Assembly: GCA_023447635.1 (NCBI GenBank)
Contig: JAEXNA010000040.1
Location: 1 to 64,000 of the forward strand
Direction of reading: 5' to 3'
Origin: Vulcanimicrobiota bacterium
GTDB taxonomy: Bacteria > Vulcanimicrobiota > Xenobia > Xenobiales > JADMJV01
DNA length: 64,000 nucleotides
Below are positions 1 to 11,487 of the stretch, piece after piece (position 1 is the stretch's first letter; each line of letters begins with the position of its first letter). The notes under the pieces were generated by a model. That model was not told where the DNA came from. It worked only from the letters and a program-made list of their open reading frames with translations, and did no database searches. A program made the translations under genes and the position numbers.

Positions 1-237
1 GGCCGGGCGAACACGAAAGCCTTGGACCGAAAGGCTTGGCTACGAGCTCCACGACAAAGGGAGCCAACGCCTCAAATTGACATTCAGGTACTGCTTGATT
101 CGTCCGTAGCCGACGCTGACACACTCCTTTTCATTGGAGTGGCATATCACGAGGCGCGCTTCTGGAGAATAACGGGGTCAGGGGATCGCTTACGCAGCAT
201 CTACTCGACGGGCGCCCATAATAGTACATCGTGCTAG
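1..237 (+). CDS. possible 3' end of an unknown gene (left edge)
   Basis: The + frame is open from base 1 to a TAG at 235-237, so this could be the C-terminus of a gene entering from the left. The encoded 78 residues show no motif I recognise, and the DNA is less GC-rich than most of the window. It could equally be chance. No terminator-like hairpin follows it. Confidence 0.2.
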   Translation, partial: GRANTKALDRKAWLRAPRQREPTPQIDIQVLLDSSVADADTLLFIGVAYHEARFWRITGSGDRLRSIYSTGAHNSTSC

Positions 238-341
238 TCATGTTTCGCAAACTCTGGTTCTCTGAGTCCGGAACTACAGTAGGAAAAATCTCGGGACTCT
301 CGCGGTGACATTGGCTGCCACAGCTCTCTCAAAGCATCTTT

Positions 342-677
342 CTAGGGCGCACGCCACAGCTCTTTACCCTTTGGGTCCTGGATGACAATCGCGGCACGAT
401 CACCCTTCAAATTGATGCGCACCAGTGGGTAGCCAGGACTTTTGCCGTAGAGAACCAGACTTGGCCCCTGGTCGTCGTCTACTCCCAGGAGTGCTCTAGT
501 CCGGCCCGCCTGGTCTACTACAACAAAGTTATTCTTCATAATGCGATTGTCGCGATAGTCACCCATCAGTAAAGAGCCTAAAAAGCAGAGGGTGAGGCTC
601 GTCAACACGAACTTGAGACGCGCATTTTGAGATTCAAGACGGGATAGGCGCTTCTCGATACAATCTAGATTTTCCAT
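342..677 (-). CDS. small membrane-anchored protein, coiled coil + TM + beta-rich tail
   Basis: 111 aa. Residues about 5-22 form a short heptad-like helix (IEKRLSRLESQNARLK), followed by one hydrophobic segment at about 23-40. The C-terminal part has short beta-type repeats of the form D-x-x-G-x-x-R-A-x-L, seen in VVVDQAGRTRALLGV and again as G-YPLVRINLKG. Such repeats occur in uncharacterised bacterial proteins with an N-terminal anchor. Probably inner-membrane bound with the tail outside. No function can be assigned. It lies alone, with about 280 bp of apparently featureless DNA on its left side to the next gene. Confidence 0.6.
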   Translation of the reverse strand: MENLDCIEKRLSRLESQNARLKFVLTSLTLCFLGSLLMGDYRDNRIMKNNFVVVDQAGRTRALLGVDDDQGPSLVLYGKSPGYPLVRINLKGDRAAIVIQDPKGKELWRAP

Positions 678-957
678 GCCAATTTCTTTCCATTCAACTT
701 AGTATCTTGCGCGGTTCGGGCACATGACTTCTCGTCGCATTCGGCTCTCCCACATTCCCGCGTAAGCTTTTCCTGCTGGCCAGTTCGTGTAGCCGTCTAA
801 GCCTGGGGATCACCTTTGCCCCTGCAGATAGTTGCCCCCAACAGAATCGTTAATGCGATAAGTCGCTTGATATAGGGCTCGGCTGGCACAGGCCGGGCAA
901 GAAAAGACGGTCCTACCACAATCTGTGGCCGGCCCTCGCCAGACGTATATTGCTCAA

Positions 958-1725
958 CTAGAAACCGCGAACTTTAAGTATAGTTCTACGAAGATAGACG
1001 ACCTCATCAGAACTGCCTTCTCTCTCACCAAGGCTTGCAGATAGAGACTCGAGGGATGGAAGTGCCTCCGAAGCCTCCGGCCCCAATCTGCTGAGGGCTA
1101 CGAGCGCACCTGGACGAGATTCGGGGTTATCAAGCAAGTCAATCAGAATAGGTAATGCCAATTTGATGTGGCTTTCCCCGCCTCGCGAAGCTAGAGATGA
1201 AGCCGCTTTACCACGGATAAGAGCATCCGAATCTTTCAAAAGAAGGACTAGTAAGGCGAATGTCTCTTCGTCCTGGCGCGCCACTAAATCCCAACACCGC
1301 AATGCTGCGAGCCGAAGAGCTGGGTCTCTAGTCGTGGATATCGTAATTGCCTTGAGTGTCTCTTTCGCTTGACTAGCGTGTTGTCCCAAGAGGAATATAA
1401 CTTCCAGAGCTGCGGAGCTGACCTCATCGTCAGGTCCCTCCAAAAGCGGTTCCAATCGATGAAGAAGGTTTCCCAGGTTTAAAGTACCCTGGCTATAACC
1501 GCCCTCCGCCTTGAGACGTCTAGCCAACATTTGCAAAATGTGTAACGTCTCGGAGCGGCTCGACTGCCCAATTCTGTCAAACCGAATGATATCCCAAGGC
1601 TCTATGATAGCACGTGGCTCCAGCGTGCAGTTGTCGCTCAAGGGTGAGGCTTCAGCTATGGAGCAACTCAAAAAGCCAAAGGCCATTATACTCGCAATCC
1701 AAAATCGATGCTGATATCTTGACAT
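958..1725 (-). CDS. secreted HEAT-repeat protein
   Basis: I chose the ATG at 1725 because the product (255 aa) then begins MSRYQHRFW followed by a hydrophobic stretch ending FLSCSIAEA, a plausible signal peptide or lipobox-like Cys. An in-frame start at 1833 would put 36 hydrophilic residues before it. The mature part has four or more HEAT/PBS-type helical repeats, recognisable by phrases such as SSAALEVIFLLGQHA, LRLAALRCWDLVA, IRGKAASSLASRGG and PGALVALSRLGPEA. HEAT repeats bind proteins; there is no catalytic motif. Codon use and GC are lower than in genes beyond 3 kb, consistent with transfer of the 0-3 kb segment. Confidence 0.65.
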   Translation of the reverse strand: MSRYQHRFWIASIMAFGFLSCSIAEASPLSDNCTLEPRAIIEPWDIIRFDRIGQSSRSETLHILQMLARRLKAEGGYSQGTLNLGNLLHRLEPLLEGPDDEVSSAALEVIFLLGQHASQAKETLKAITISTTRDPALRLAALRCWDLVARQDEETFALLVLLLKDSDALIRGKAASSLASRGGESHIKLALPILIDLLDNPESRPGALVALSRLGPEASEALPSLESLSASLGEREGSSDEVVYLRRTILKVRGF

Positions 1726-1915
1726 ATCCAATGATCTACCTAAACGCTTATTAGCATCTTCTATTTGAGACGCCTCGGAATTCGAAGCTCGGACTAGAGG
1801 TGTGCAAAAAGTTGCCCTCTGTAGCCGATCCACCCGCGTCGAGACATCCGCAAGTTGCCGGAAGAAGGAGGCCCTCGGTCGAGGGCATCCTTCAACTTGT
1901 TCTTCACGAGCTCTG

Positions 1916-2590
1916 CTAAAGCCTCGCCCAGAGAGACTGGCCAGTTACCTGGGTGAAAACATCCTCGAGTCGACGTGTGGCGGCTGATAATTCTTGAGCC
2001 GGGGCGTCATTGTCGCAAAGTCTGCTAATTTCTAGGCACGACTCGTCAATGTCGTTGCGAGCGCTGCCGCTCAACGCCTGACTAGCCCCCTGAATCCAAG
2101 CCTTGGCCAAATTGACGGCCAGCTTGGGTCTCCGTTGGACGCGAGCCGATGAAGCAGATTTCTCGTCTAACAAGGGACCGCAAACTTCCGCCAGCGAGTA
2201 CCAGACTTCGCCAGCTTTAAACTGGACCTTCAGGTTCCAGCGTAAATAGACAGCTTGAAAAGTATCTGGACAGTATCCGTCGGGCGCTCCCAACTCGGTC
2301 TCGACAAGAGTACGTGAGCTCATTCCGTTCAGAATCTCTCTGCCATTTAGGCTGACGAGTCGACCTCTGGCGACCTGCTTCGTATACCCCATCTCAAAGA
2401 CAACCTCTTCTGGAGATGTCGACTTGGGGTTACTACGGTTGTTCGAAACATAGCGCCATAAGACTTCAGTCGATACCTGGGGATTTCCGACAGCGCGAAT
2501 GACTTCCATGGTCGACATACCAAGCTTTAGACCGCAAACCTTCAGCCCGCCAGCTTCATCTGAAAGCATCTGATTCCTCAATTTCGCCAA
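1916..2590 (-). CDS. hypothetical protein with two BamE/SmpA-like motifs
   Basis: 224 aa, with no obvious signal peptide at this start. Two segments resemble the small alpha-beta BamE/SmpA-OmlA repeat: GLKLGMSTMEVIRAVGNPQ near residue 20 and GMSSRTLVETELGAPDGY near residue 90. Each is followed by beta strands with aromatic residues (VLWRYVSN, VYLRWNLKVQF). The last 70 residues are helical with Cys residues (SCLEISRLCDND). The family resemblance is by eye and partial. It lies 26 bp after the 2617-3012 gene on the same strand, so the two are probably co-transcribed. Confidence 0.55.
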   Translation of the reverse strand: MAKLRNQMLSDEAGGLKVCGLKLGMSTMEVIRAVGNPQVSTEVLWRYVSNNRSNPKSTSPEEVVFEMGYTKQVARGRLVSLNGREILNGMSSRTLVETELGAPDGYCPDTFQAVYLRWNLKVQFKAGEVWYSLAEVCGPLLDEKSASSARVQRRPKLAVNLAKAWIQGASQALSGSARNDIDESCLEISRLCDNDAPAQELSAATRRLEDVFTQVTGQSLWARL

Positions 2591-2616
2591 ACATCTTTCA
2601 ACGCCGACCTATACCC

Positions 2617-3012
2617 TCAATATTCGATAGTCTCCAGGGGGTGGAATACGCGCGTCAACTCCTTCGCGAAACGGGAATGACGAAAGGTAATTCGCAGCGA
2701 CCCATCTTGGGCTATCTTTCCGTGTGCAGGCAGCAACGCTGGCAAGCTGCGTCCCGTAACCACGAATTCCACCCTGTCTGCCGAAAAGGAGAACGTTCCT
2801 CGAATGCTTCCGTAGTCTACCGATTGACAAGGAGGACCCTCGTCTGACCGTCGTGAGAGTGTAAACTCACCTTTGTCCCCGAAAGTAATGTACTCTTGGA
2901 AATGCCCGCCGCCGTAGGCGTAGGCCCGACGAACACGATGCTGCTGGCTATCCACCGATGGCCCTGAAAGCAGCAAAGATAACAGAACGACAGTCTGAAA
3001 AAACCGCCTCAT
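2617..3012 (-). CDS. small secreted beta-rich protein
   Basis: 131 aa beginning with a clear signal peptide (MRRFFQTVVLLSLLLSGPSVDS, cleavage near residue 22). The mature part is strand-rich with a central GSIRGTFSFSADRVEFVV and a late GSLRITFRH, like small lipocalin-type or copper-resistance-type extracellular beta proteins, but I cannot name a family. A good Shine-Dalgarno (GGAGGTCCCG on the minus strand) lies just before the ATG. It is the first gene of a short minus-strand pair with 1916-2590. Confidence 0.6.
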   Translation of the reverse strand: MRRFFQTVVLLSLLLSGPSVDSQQHRVRRAYAYGGGHFQEYITFGDKGEFTLSRRSDEGPPCQSVDYGSIRGTFSFSADRVEFVVTGRSLPALLPAHGKIAQDGSLRITFRHSRFAKELTRVFHPLETIEY

Positions 3013-3048
3013 CGGGACCTCCTCTCTCCTCGACAGCTAGCTCCGTGG

Positions 3049-3276
3049 TTAGACTTCTTCCGCGGCCACCAAAACTCTGCCGCTGCTCAGAATTTTCCAC
3101 GCGAGCCTCACCACGCTGCCCGGCACGAACTCCCACTCCTCGTCCTCTGGGCAGTAGCCTGGAGGCGCCAGCAGTTGTACGGTGTCGTGGCCAAGCTGGA
3201 CAAATGGAGCAGGGCGATAGCAAGTCGTCCCCTCGTTCAAGAGCTGGACGTAGACGGAGGCGATGTCTACCTTCAT
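3049..3276 (-). CDS. small conserved-type hypothetical protein
   Basis: 75 aa. The pattern VYVQLLNEGTTCYRPAPFVQLG followed by PEDEEWEFVPGSVVR matches a widespread family of tiny uncharacterised bacterial proteins with the phrase Y-V-x-L-L-x-E-G-T-x-x-x-R-P. The function is unknown. It starts 20 bp after the stop of the upstream kinase gene on the same strand, so it is probably the last cistron of the amidohydrolase/M28/kinase operon. A likely cytoplasmic single domain. Confidence 0.6.
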   Translation of the reverse strand: MKVDIASVYVQLLNEGTTCYRPAPFVQLGHDTVQLLAPPGYCPEDEEWEFVPGSVVRLAWKILSSGRVLVAAEEV

Positions 3277-3296
3277 TTACGGCCTTTCTTTCGCCT

Positions 3297-4964
3297 CTAG
3301 TTCCGCAGCGGCTCGTAGCCTTTGACGCCGCCGAAGTCGTCGGCGGCGGGCTTGCGGTCGGGCACTTTGGCGAAGGTCTCGCGCAGCCGTAGCGCCTGCG
3401 TTCCGGTGGTCTCGTGCAGGATGCGACGCAGGTTCTCGACCGTGCTGTCCGATCCCGTGAGCGATTCGCGCGCCTTCAGCAAGGCGCCGGAAAGCTCTCC
3501 CCCCAGGGCCGATCCGTCGACCGGGAAGCCGCGGGACAGCGAGACGATATCGCGCAGCAGGTCGCGCCAGTACGAGGCCAGGTAGCGCGGGGTGGTGCCC
3601 AGCGCTTTGGCCTGATCCTCGGTCACCGTGGCCAGCAGTTCCGGCCCCCAGTGCACATGGTCGTAGCCGTGCATATGAGCGTAGAACACCACCGTGTCGC
3701 CGGTGTCGGTGTAGCGACCGACCTTGATGTCGGCGGGCTCGAGCCCGGTGGCACCGCAGGCGATGCACTGCTGAGAGTAGGCCGTGTTCAGCCGCTTGGC
3801 CAGCTTTTCAGCGCGCTGGTCGGCCGTCTGGCCCGAGGTCGGGGTGACCTGGAACAGCCCCACGTCCTCTCCCATAAACACCACCGAGCGGTCGTCGACC
3901 TGGCCGGTTCCGAATAGGTTGCCCTGCAGGCTGGCTTCGTGACTGCCGGTCGACGGGACCGCCCCGTTGGCCGCCGGAGCGCCGAAGGTGACGTAGCCGC
4001 TCTTGACCGCCCCGGCCAGGGCCAGGACCGCCACGGCAAGGACCGCCAGCAGCGGCAACAAGAGCCCGCCCTGCTTGCGAGTGGGAACCGACTCTTCGGT
4101 GCGACGAGTGGCGCGCCGGTCGACCCAGGCCGGCACCGGCTTCCCCATCGCGGTCAAGAGAGCATCCCGGAAATCCTGGGCCGTCTGGTAGCGGTCGCCC
4201 GGCTTGAAGGACAGCGCTTTGAGGATCGCTTTGTCCAGCGCTACCGGCACTTCGGCCCGAAGGTCGCGCAGCGGGGCGAACTGGAAGGCGCCGACCTGCT
4301 TGCGACGTCCCCCCGTCAGCAGTTCATAGACGGTCGCGCCCAGCGTGTAGATGTCCGACCGGGCGTCGGTTTCGGCCCCGCCGTAGTGCTCGGGCGAAGC
4401 GGTCACCGGACTGCCCATCAGCTCGGTGTCCTTCTGCCGGTCGCCTTTGTGCACGCGGGCGATGCCGAAGTCGATCAGCTTGACCTTGCCATCGTGCAGC
4501 AAGATGTTCTCGGATTTCAGGTCGCGGTAGATGATGGGCGGCTGCTGCGAGTGCAGATACATGAAGATCTCGCACAGCTGCACGGCCCAGTCCGCGACAT
4601 CGGCCACCGGCGCCCCGTCCCGTTTGTTCAAGAACTGAGAGAGCGGTTCGCCCGGGACATACTCGACGGCCAGGTAGTAGTAGCCGTTCTCGGTGAAGAA
4701 CGCTTCGAAAGCGACCAGTCCGGGGTGGGTCAGCCGCTCGAGCAGGGTCTTCTCCGAGATCAGCGAGGGCACTTCCCGGGTGTTCGAACTGACCACCTCT
4801 TTGAGGACCACGGTGCGGCCCTGCTTTTCGCCCTTGTAGACCACGCTCATGCCGCCGCTGGCCAGGTAGGTCAAGGTGTAGCCGTTGACCACCGAGCCGT
4901 CGACCAGCGCCGTGCGCCCGGTCCCGTCTCCTAAATCTCGGCGCTCGCCAGAGGGTTCACTCAT
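3297..4964 (-). CDS. transmembrane Hanks-type Ser/Thr protein kinase
   Basis: 555 aa. The kinase domain spans about residues 28-275: glycine loop LASGGMSVVYKG (34-45), ATP lysine in VVLKEV (K55), catalytic loop IYRDLKSENILL with YRD in place of HRD (146-148), DFG at 165-167, and SPEHY at 190-194. A single TM helix (about 300-320) places about 235 C-terminal residues outside. That part contains DVGLFQVTPTSGQTADQRAEKL, which resembles the eRA-containing periplasmic segment of some channel proteins and may be the sensor. Catalytic residues look intact, so it should phosphorylate Ser/Thr. It begins 9 bp after the M28 peptidase stop, so it is translationally close to that operon. No PASTA repeats are present. 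Confidence 0.9.
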   Translation of the reverse strand: MSEPSGERRDLGDGTGRTALVDGSVVNGYTLTYLASGGMSVVYKGEKQGRTVVLKEVVSSNTREVPSLISEKTLLERLTHPGLVAFEAFFTENGYYYLAVEYVPGEPLSQFLNKRDGAPVADVADWAVQLCEIFMYLHSQQPPIIYRDLKSENILLHDGKVKLIDFGIARVHKGDRQKDTELMGSPVTASPEHYGGAETDARSDIYTLGATVYELLTGGRRKQVGAFQFAPLRDLRAEVPVALDKAILKALSFKPGDRYQTAQDFRDALLTAMGKPVPAWVDRRATRRTEESVPTRKQGGLLLPLLAVLAVAVLALAGAVKSGYVTFGAPAANGAVPSTGSHEASLQGNLFGTGQVDDRSVVFMGEDVGLFQVTPTSGQTADQRAEKLAKRLNTAYSQQCIACGATGLEPADIKVGRYTDTGDTVVFYAHMHGYDHVHWGPELLATVTEDQAKALGTTPRYLASYWRDLLRDIVSLSRGFPVDGSALGGELSGALLKARESLTGSDSTVENLRRILHETTGTQALRLRETFAKVPDRKPAADDFGGVKGYEPLRN

Positions 4965-4973
4965 CTGACGCCT

Positions 4974-6358
4974 CTACTTCGCGTCAACCCCCTCGGCGGC
5001 CTTGCCGAAAGGAAGGCGCTGAGGCATATCCGCTATCACGAAGGTGGTGACGGCCAGGGTGGCCACGCAGTTCTTGAAATCGGCGGGGTCGACTTTTTCG
5101 AGGGTGTCGGCCGGACTGTGGTGATACCAGAAGTAGCGCTCGTCCTTGTGGTTCAGGCCTGCTCCGGGTACGCCTTCGGCCATCAGCGGTCCGATATCGG
5201 CGCCGCCGCCGGGGGTGGTTACAGTCATCGGTCCGACCTCTTTGAGCAGCCCGACCACCTGACCCAGCACCTCCTGAGCCGCCTTGTTGCCGCTGTAGGA
5301 GAAGCCGCTGGGATGGAAGGTACCGTAGTCGGACTCGATGGCCAGCACGTGGTCCTTGATCTCGGCGTCGTGCAGTTGGCGGTACGCTTTGGCACCGCGC
5401 AGCCCGTTCTCTTCGTTGGTCCAGAACACCACGCGGATGGTGCGGCGCGGCTGCAGCCCCATCTCCTTGAGCAGGCGCAGCGCTTCCCAGCACATCATCA
5501 CCCCTCCCCCATCGTCCTGGGCCCCTTCTCCCACATCCCAGCCGTCGATGTGGCCGCCCATCACCACCACCTCTTCGGGCAGTTCCCGGCCCCGGATCTC
5601 GGCAACCACGTTGCGAGACTCGGCGTCGGGGAAAGTCTTGGTCTCCAGCACCAGGCGAACCCGATCCTCGATGCCGGCCGCCTGGCGTCGGCCCAGACTC
5701 TGAGCCGCTTCGGGAGTGATGGCGCCGTAGGGGATTTTGGGGAACTTATCGTCGTAGCCCATGCCGCCGGTGTGCGGGGTGCCCAGCGAGAACGGCGTCA
5801 CCGAACGCATCAGGCAGCCCACGGCTCCTGCCTCCGCCGCCTTGGCGGCGCCCTCCCACCGATACCGGCCGGTCTGACCGTAGCTCGTGAACGGCACGTT
5901 GAAGACCACGATGCGCCCTTTGGCTTTCGCCTTGTTGGCCTCGAGGTCGTCGTAGTTGCTCACCACCAGCAAGGGAGCATCAAGCCCCTCGGCGGGCGTT
6001 GAAACCGAGCCGCCCAGCGCCAGAACGTCGAGCTTATAGGGCTTGTCGCCCAGAACGGTCAGGCTCTGCGCTCCCCTTTCCCAGTGGGGGACCATGACGT
6101 CCTCGGTGGTGACGGTGTCGAAGCCGTCTTTGGCCATCTCGGCCACGGTCCAGTCGATCGCCCTCTCTAGACCGGCGGTGCCGGAGAGGCGGTGCGGGAA
6201 CAGGGTGCAGAGGGTGGCCAGACGAGAATAGCCCTGGTCCGAGGCGCGCGCCGCTTCGACGATGCGGTCGGCCGTGGGCTGGTAGTCCTCGACCCCCTTC
6301 TGAGCGGTCGCTCCCTGCGCCAGTCCAAGCGCCAGGGTTAGCGCGAGCAGTTGTTTCT

Positions 6359-6362
<4 letters not shown>
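4974..6362 (-). CDS. secreted M28-family zinc peptidase (carboxypeptidase Q-like)
   Basis: 462 aa from the ATG at 6362, which overlaps the upstream TGA as ATGA and is preceded by no better start. A signal peptide is evident (MKKQLLALTLALGLAQGATA). The M28 fold is marked by GGHIDGWDVGEGAQDDGGG (zinc His and bridging Asp), TNEENGLRGA (catalytic Glu-Glu pair) and a late YHHSPADTL. A PA-like insert lies at about residues 125-220 (RIVVFNVPF..). It is expected to be an aminopeptidase or dipeptidase acting outside the cytoplasm. Four-base overlap with the amidohydrolase means coupled translation; the two probably work together on peptide degradation. Confidence 0.9.
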
Positions 6363-9487
<3,125 letters not shown>

Positions 9488-9570
9488 AGGCGGCGAGCTT
9501 CCCGTTTCGGGGGTATCCTCCTACATGGCGGGATGGCGCTAGGCGGCGGGTCGGCCCTCGAGGTTCGCCT

Positions 9571-9704
9571 CGAGGTTCGCGGTGCTCTGTTTGGACACCA
9601 CGGTGTCCCAATGAAGCACCGAACGCCTCCCGCCTCCGCCCCGAGGTTCGCGGTGCTCAGTTTGGACACCACGGTGTCCAGATGGAGCACCGAACGCCTC
9701 CCGC
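9571..9704. repeat. two tandem ~63-bp units, each a nested inverted repeat
   Basis: Units at 9571-9633 and 9642-9704 are near identical and spaced 71 bp apart. Each contains an inner inverted repeat GGACACC-ac-GGTGTCC flanked by outer arms GGTGCTC and G(A)AGCACC, so each can fold into one long interrupted hairpin of about 50 nt. They sit between the divergent starts of the amidohydrolase and the siderophore genes (9488-9816), outside both promoters. REP-like element, terminator-type hairpin or protein-binding array are all possible; I see no third copy in the window. Confidence 0.75.
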
Positions 9705-9759
9705 ATCCACCCTCGAGCGTTTCCGTCGACGCGTCGGCAGGCTGCAAGATGAGGGTTTT

Positions 9760-9816
9760 GCTAGGCTTGCCTAATTTTCGTTGACAGCCTGGTATACCAA
9801 CCCTAGAATGCGCAGC
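9760..9816 (+). promoter_or_regulatory. siderophore synthetase promoter with DtxR-type operator
   Basis: GCTAGGCTTGCCTAAT (9760-9775) is an imperfect 6-2-6 palindrome of the TTAGGC-NN-GCCTAA kind bound by DtxR/IdeR/MntR-family regulators. Just downstream lie TTGACA (9781-9786), a 17-bp spacer and TAGAAT (9804-9809), a near-perfect sigma-70 promoter. The ATG at 9817 is only 7 bases past the -10, so the mRNA would start at or next to the start codon (leaderless). The spacer also has the palindrome TGGTATACCA (9790-9799). Confidence 0.7.
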
Positions 9817-11487
9817 ATGACCGACCTTTCCGTCAAAGATGCGACTGCCGCCCGAGCTACTCGAGAGATTATGGAGCGCCTGCTCATGAGCGTGGTGCGC
9901 GAGGGGCCTGGCGTGGTCGCTCCCGAAAGCGGCGGACTAAGCCTGAAGCCGCCCGGAGCGCCCGCGCTGTTCGTGCCGATTCGGAACTACTACAGCATGC
10001 GACGGTTCGATCTGGCCGACTGGCCGCGTCGGGGCGGGGCGGCGGGGACGACGGTCGAGTCGGTCGACGAGCTGTTGGCGCTGCTGCACCCGAACCTGAA
10101 GGACGATCAGCGCCGGCGCTTGCTGGCCGAGGTCGAAAACAGCCGCTCGAACACCGAGAGCTCGCTGCGGGCCCAGGACGAACTGGGTTTGGGAGAGCCC
10201 GGACAGGGCTCCCTGGCCGACTGGGAGGGGCGGGTCTGGATGGGCCACCCGCTGCATCCCGGCGCGCGCCTGCGCTCGGGTCTCGACGAGGCCGACAACC
10301 GCCGCTACGGCCCGGAGTGGCAGGCCTGTCTCGAGCTGCCGCTAGTCGAGATCCCGCGCGAGGACCTGGTTCTCGAAGGCGAGCTCGAAGCCACCCTGGC
10401 CACCCTCTACCCCGGCCTTCCCCGCGAAGAGCGCCTGGCCGTGCCCGTCCACCCCTGGGCCGCCGAGCGCGACCTGCCTCACCGTTTTGCCGAGCAGTTC
10501 CAAAGCGGTCGCTGGAAGCTGTCCTCCCACCCCGCTTTGGGCGCTCGACCCACCATGAGCTTTCGCTCGGTGATCTTAGACGGTCAGGACTTTCACCTGA
10601 AGCTGCCGGTGGCCGTGCAGACGACCGGCGCCACCCGCACCGTTTCGGTTTCGGCGGCCCACAACGGACCGCTGATGAGCCACTTCCTGGGCCAGCTGTG
10701 GCAGACCCACGAGATCTCGAAAAAGGTGACTCGCCTGAAACTGATGGCCGAATCGGCCTCGTTCCGCCTGGCCGACCACGGCGACAACAACCGGTTCCTG
10801 GCCGGCCTGCTGCGGCGTGGACCAGGGCCCGAGGTCGACGGCAAGCGCTGGCTGCTGCCCGCCGCAGCCCTGCTAGAGCCGCGGGAGAACCCGCTGTTCG
10901 CGCGCGCCGCCGCTTACTACAGCCTCTCTCCCGCCGAGCTTTGGGGCGAGTACATCAGCGCGCTGCTGCCCCCGGTGGCGTTCCTCTGCGGCAGCCTGGG
11001 CGTGGCGCTGGAAGCTCATCCTCAGAACGTGGTGGTCGAGTTTTCTGGCCCGCCCGGCCAGCGCCCCAAAGTGAGCTTTCACTATCGCGACCTGGGCGGC
11101 ATCCGTCTGCACGACGGCCAGCTTCGTCGCGGCCTGGAAGAGCTGGGTCTGCACGATAAGCTGCAGATTCCCCGACTGTATCCCGGTTCGGCCACGGCCA
11201 CCGATTCGCTGCGCGACCTGGCCTCGAAGTTCATCTACTCTCTTTTGCAGAACCATCTGGGCGAGCTACTGCGGGCCATCGTTCGCCACACTGGCGAAAG
11301 CGAGTCGACCTATTGGGAGCAGGTTCGACAGAGCCTCGAAGCCCATCGCGCGTCGCTGGGTGACGACCTGGCGCGGCGCGTGTTCGCGGACGAATGGGAC
11401 CTGAAAGCGATGTGGCGGATGCGCATCGATTCGGCCGTGACCGAGTACACCTACGCCCCCGTGGCCAACCCCTGGAGCCGCGCATGA
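9817..11487 (+). CDS. IucA/IucC-family NIS siderophore synthetase 1
   Basis: 556 aa from the ATG at 9817; an ATG at 9808 would lie inside the -10 box and no Shine-Dalgarno is present. NIS synthetases adenylate a carboxylate (often citrate) and condense it with an amine or alcohol. Visible marks: GHPLHPGARLRSG (about 142-154, nucleotide/substrate loop), VPVHPWAAERDLPH, the R-T-x-S-x-S-A-A-H-N-G-P segment (about 270-285), and the C-terminal ALEAHPQNVVVEF then HYRDLGGIRL with FhuF-like tail. The length fits the family (about 550-620). It overlaps the next synthetase by ATGA. The type (A, B or C) cannot be decided by eye. Probably iron- or metal-repressed through the upstream box. Confidence 0.92.
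   Translation: MTDLSVKDATAARATREIMERLLMSVVREGPGVVAPESGGLSLKPPGAPALFVPIRNYYSMRRFDLADWPRRGGAAGTTVESVDELLALLHPNLKDDQRRRLLAEVENSRSNTESSLRAQDELGLGEPGQGSLADWEGRVWMGHPLHPGARLRSGLDEADNRRYGPEWQACLELPLVEIPREDLVLEGELEATLATLYPGLPREERLAVPVHPWAAERDLPHRFAEQFQSGRWKLSSHPALGARPTMSFRSVILDGQDFHLKLPVAVQTTGATRTVSVSAAHNGPLMSHFLGQLWQTHEISKKVTRLKLMAESASFRLADHGDNNRFLAGLLRRGPGPEVDGKRWLLPAAALLEPRENPLFARAAAYYSLSPAELWGEYISALLPPVAFLCGSLGVALEAHPQNVVVEFSGPPGQRPKVSFHYRDLGGIRLHDGQLRRGLEELGLHDKLQIPRLYPGSATATDSLRDLASKFIYSLLQNHLGELLRAIVRHTGESESTYWEQVRQSLEAHRASLGDDLARRVFADEWDLKAMWRMRIDSAVTEYTYAPVANPWSRA

Noticed and set aside
3277..3768. Arg/His-rich frame inside the kinase C-terminus
   Set aside because: Overlaps the kinase in another frame on the same strand and has no recognisable domain.
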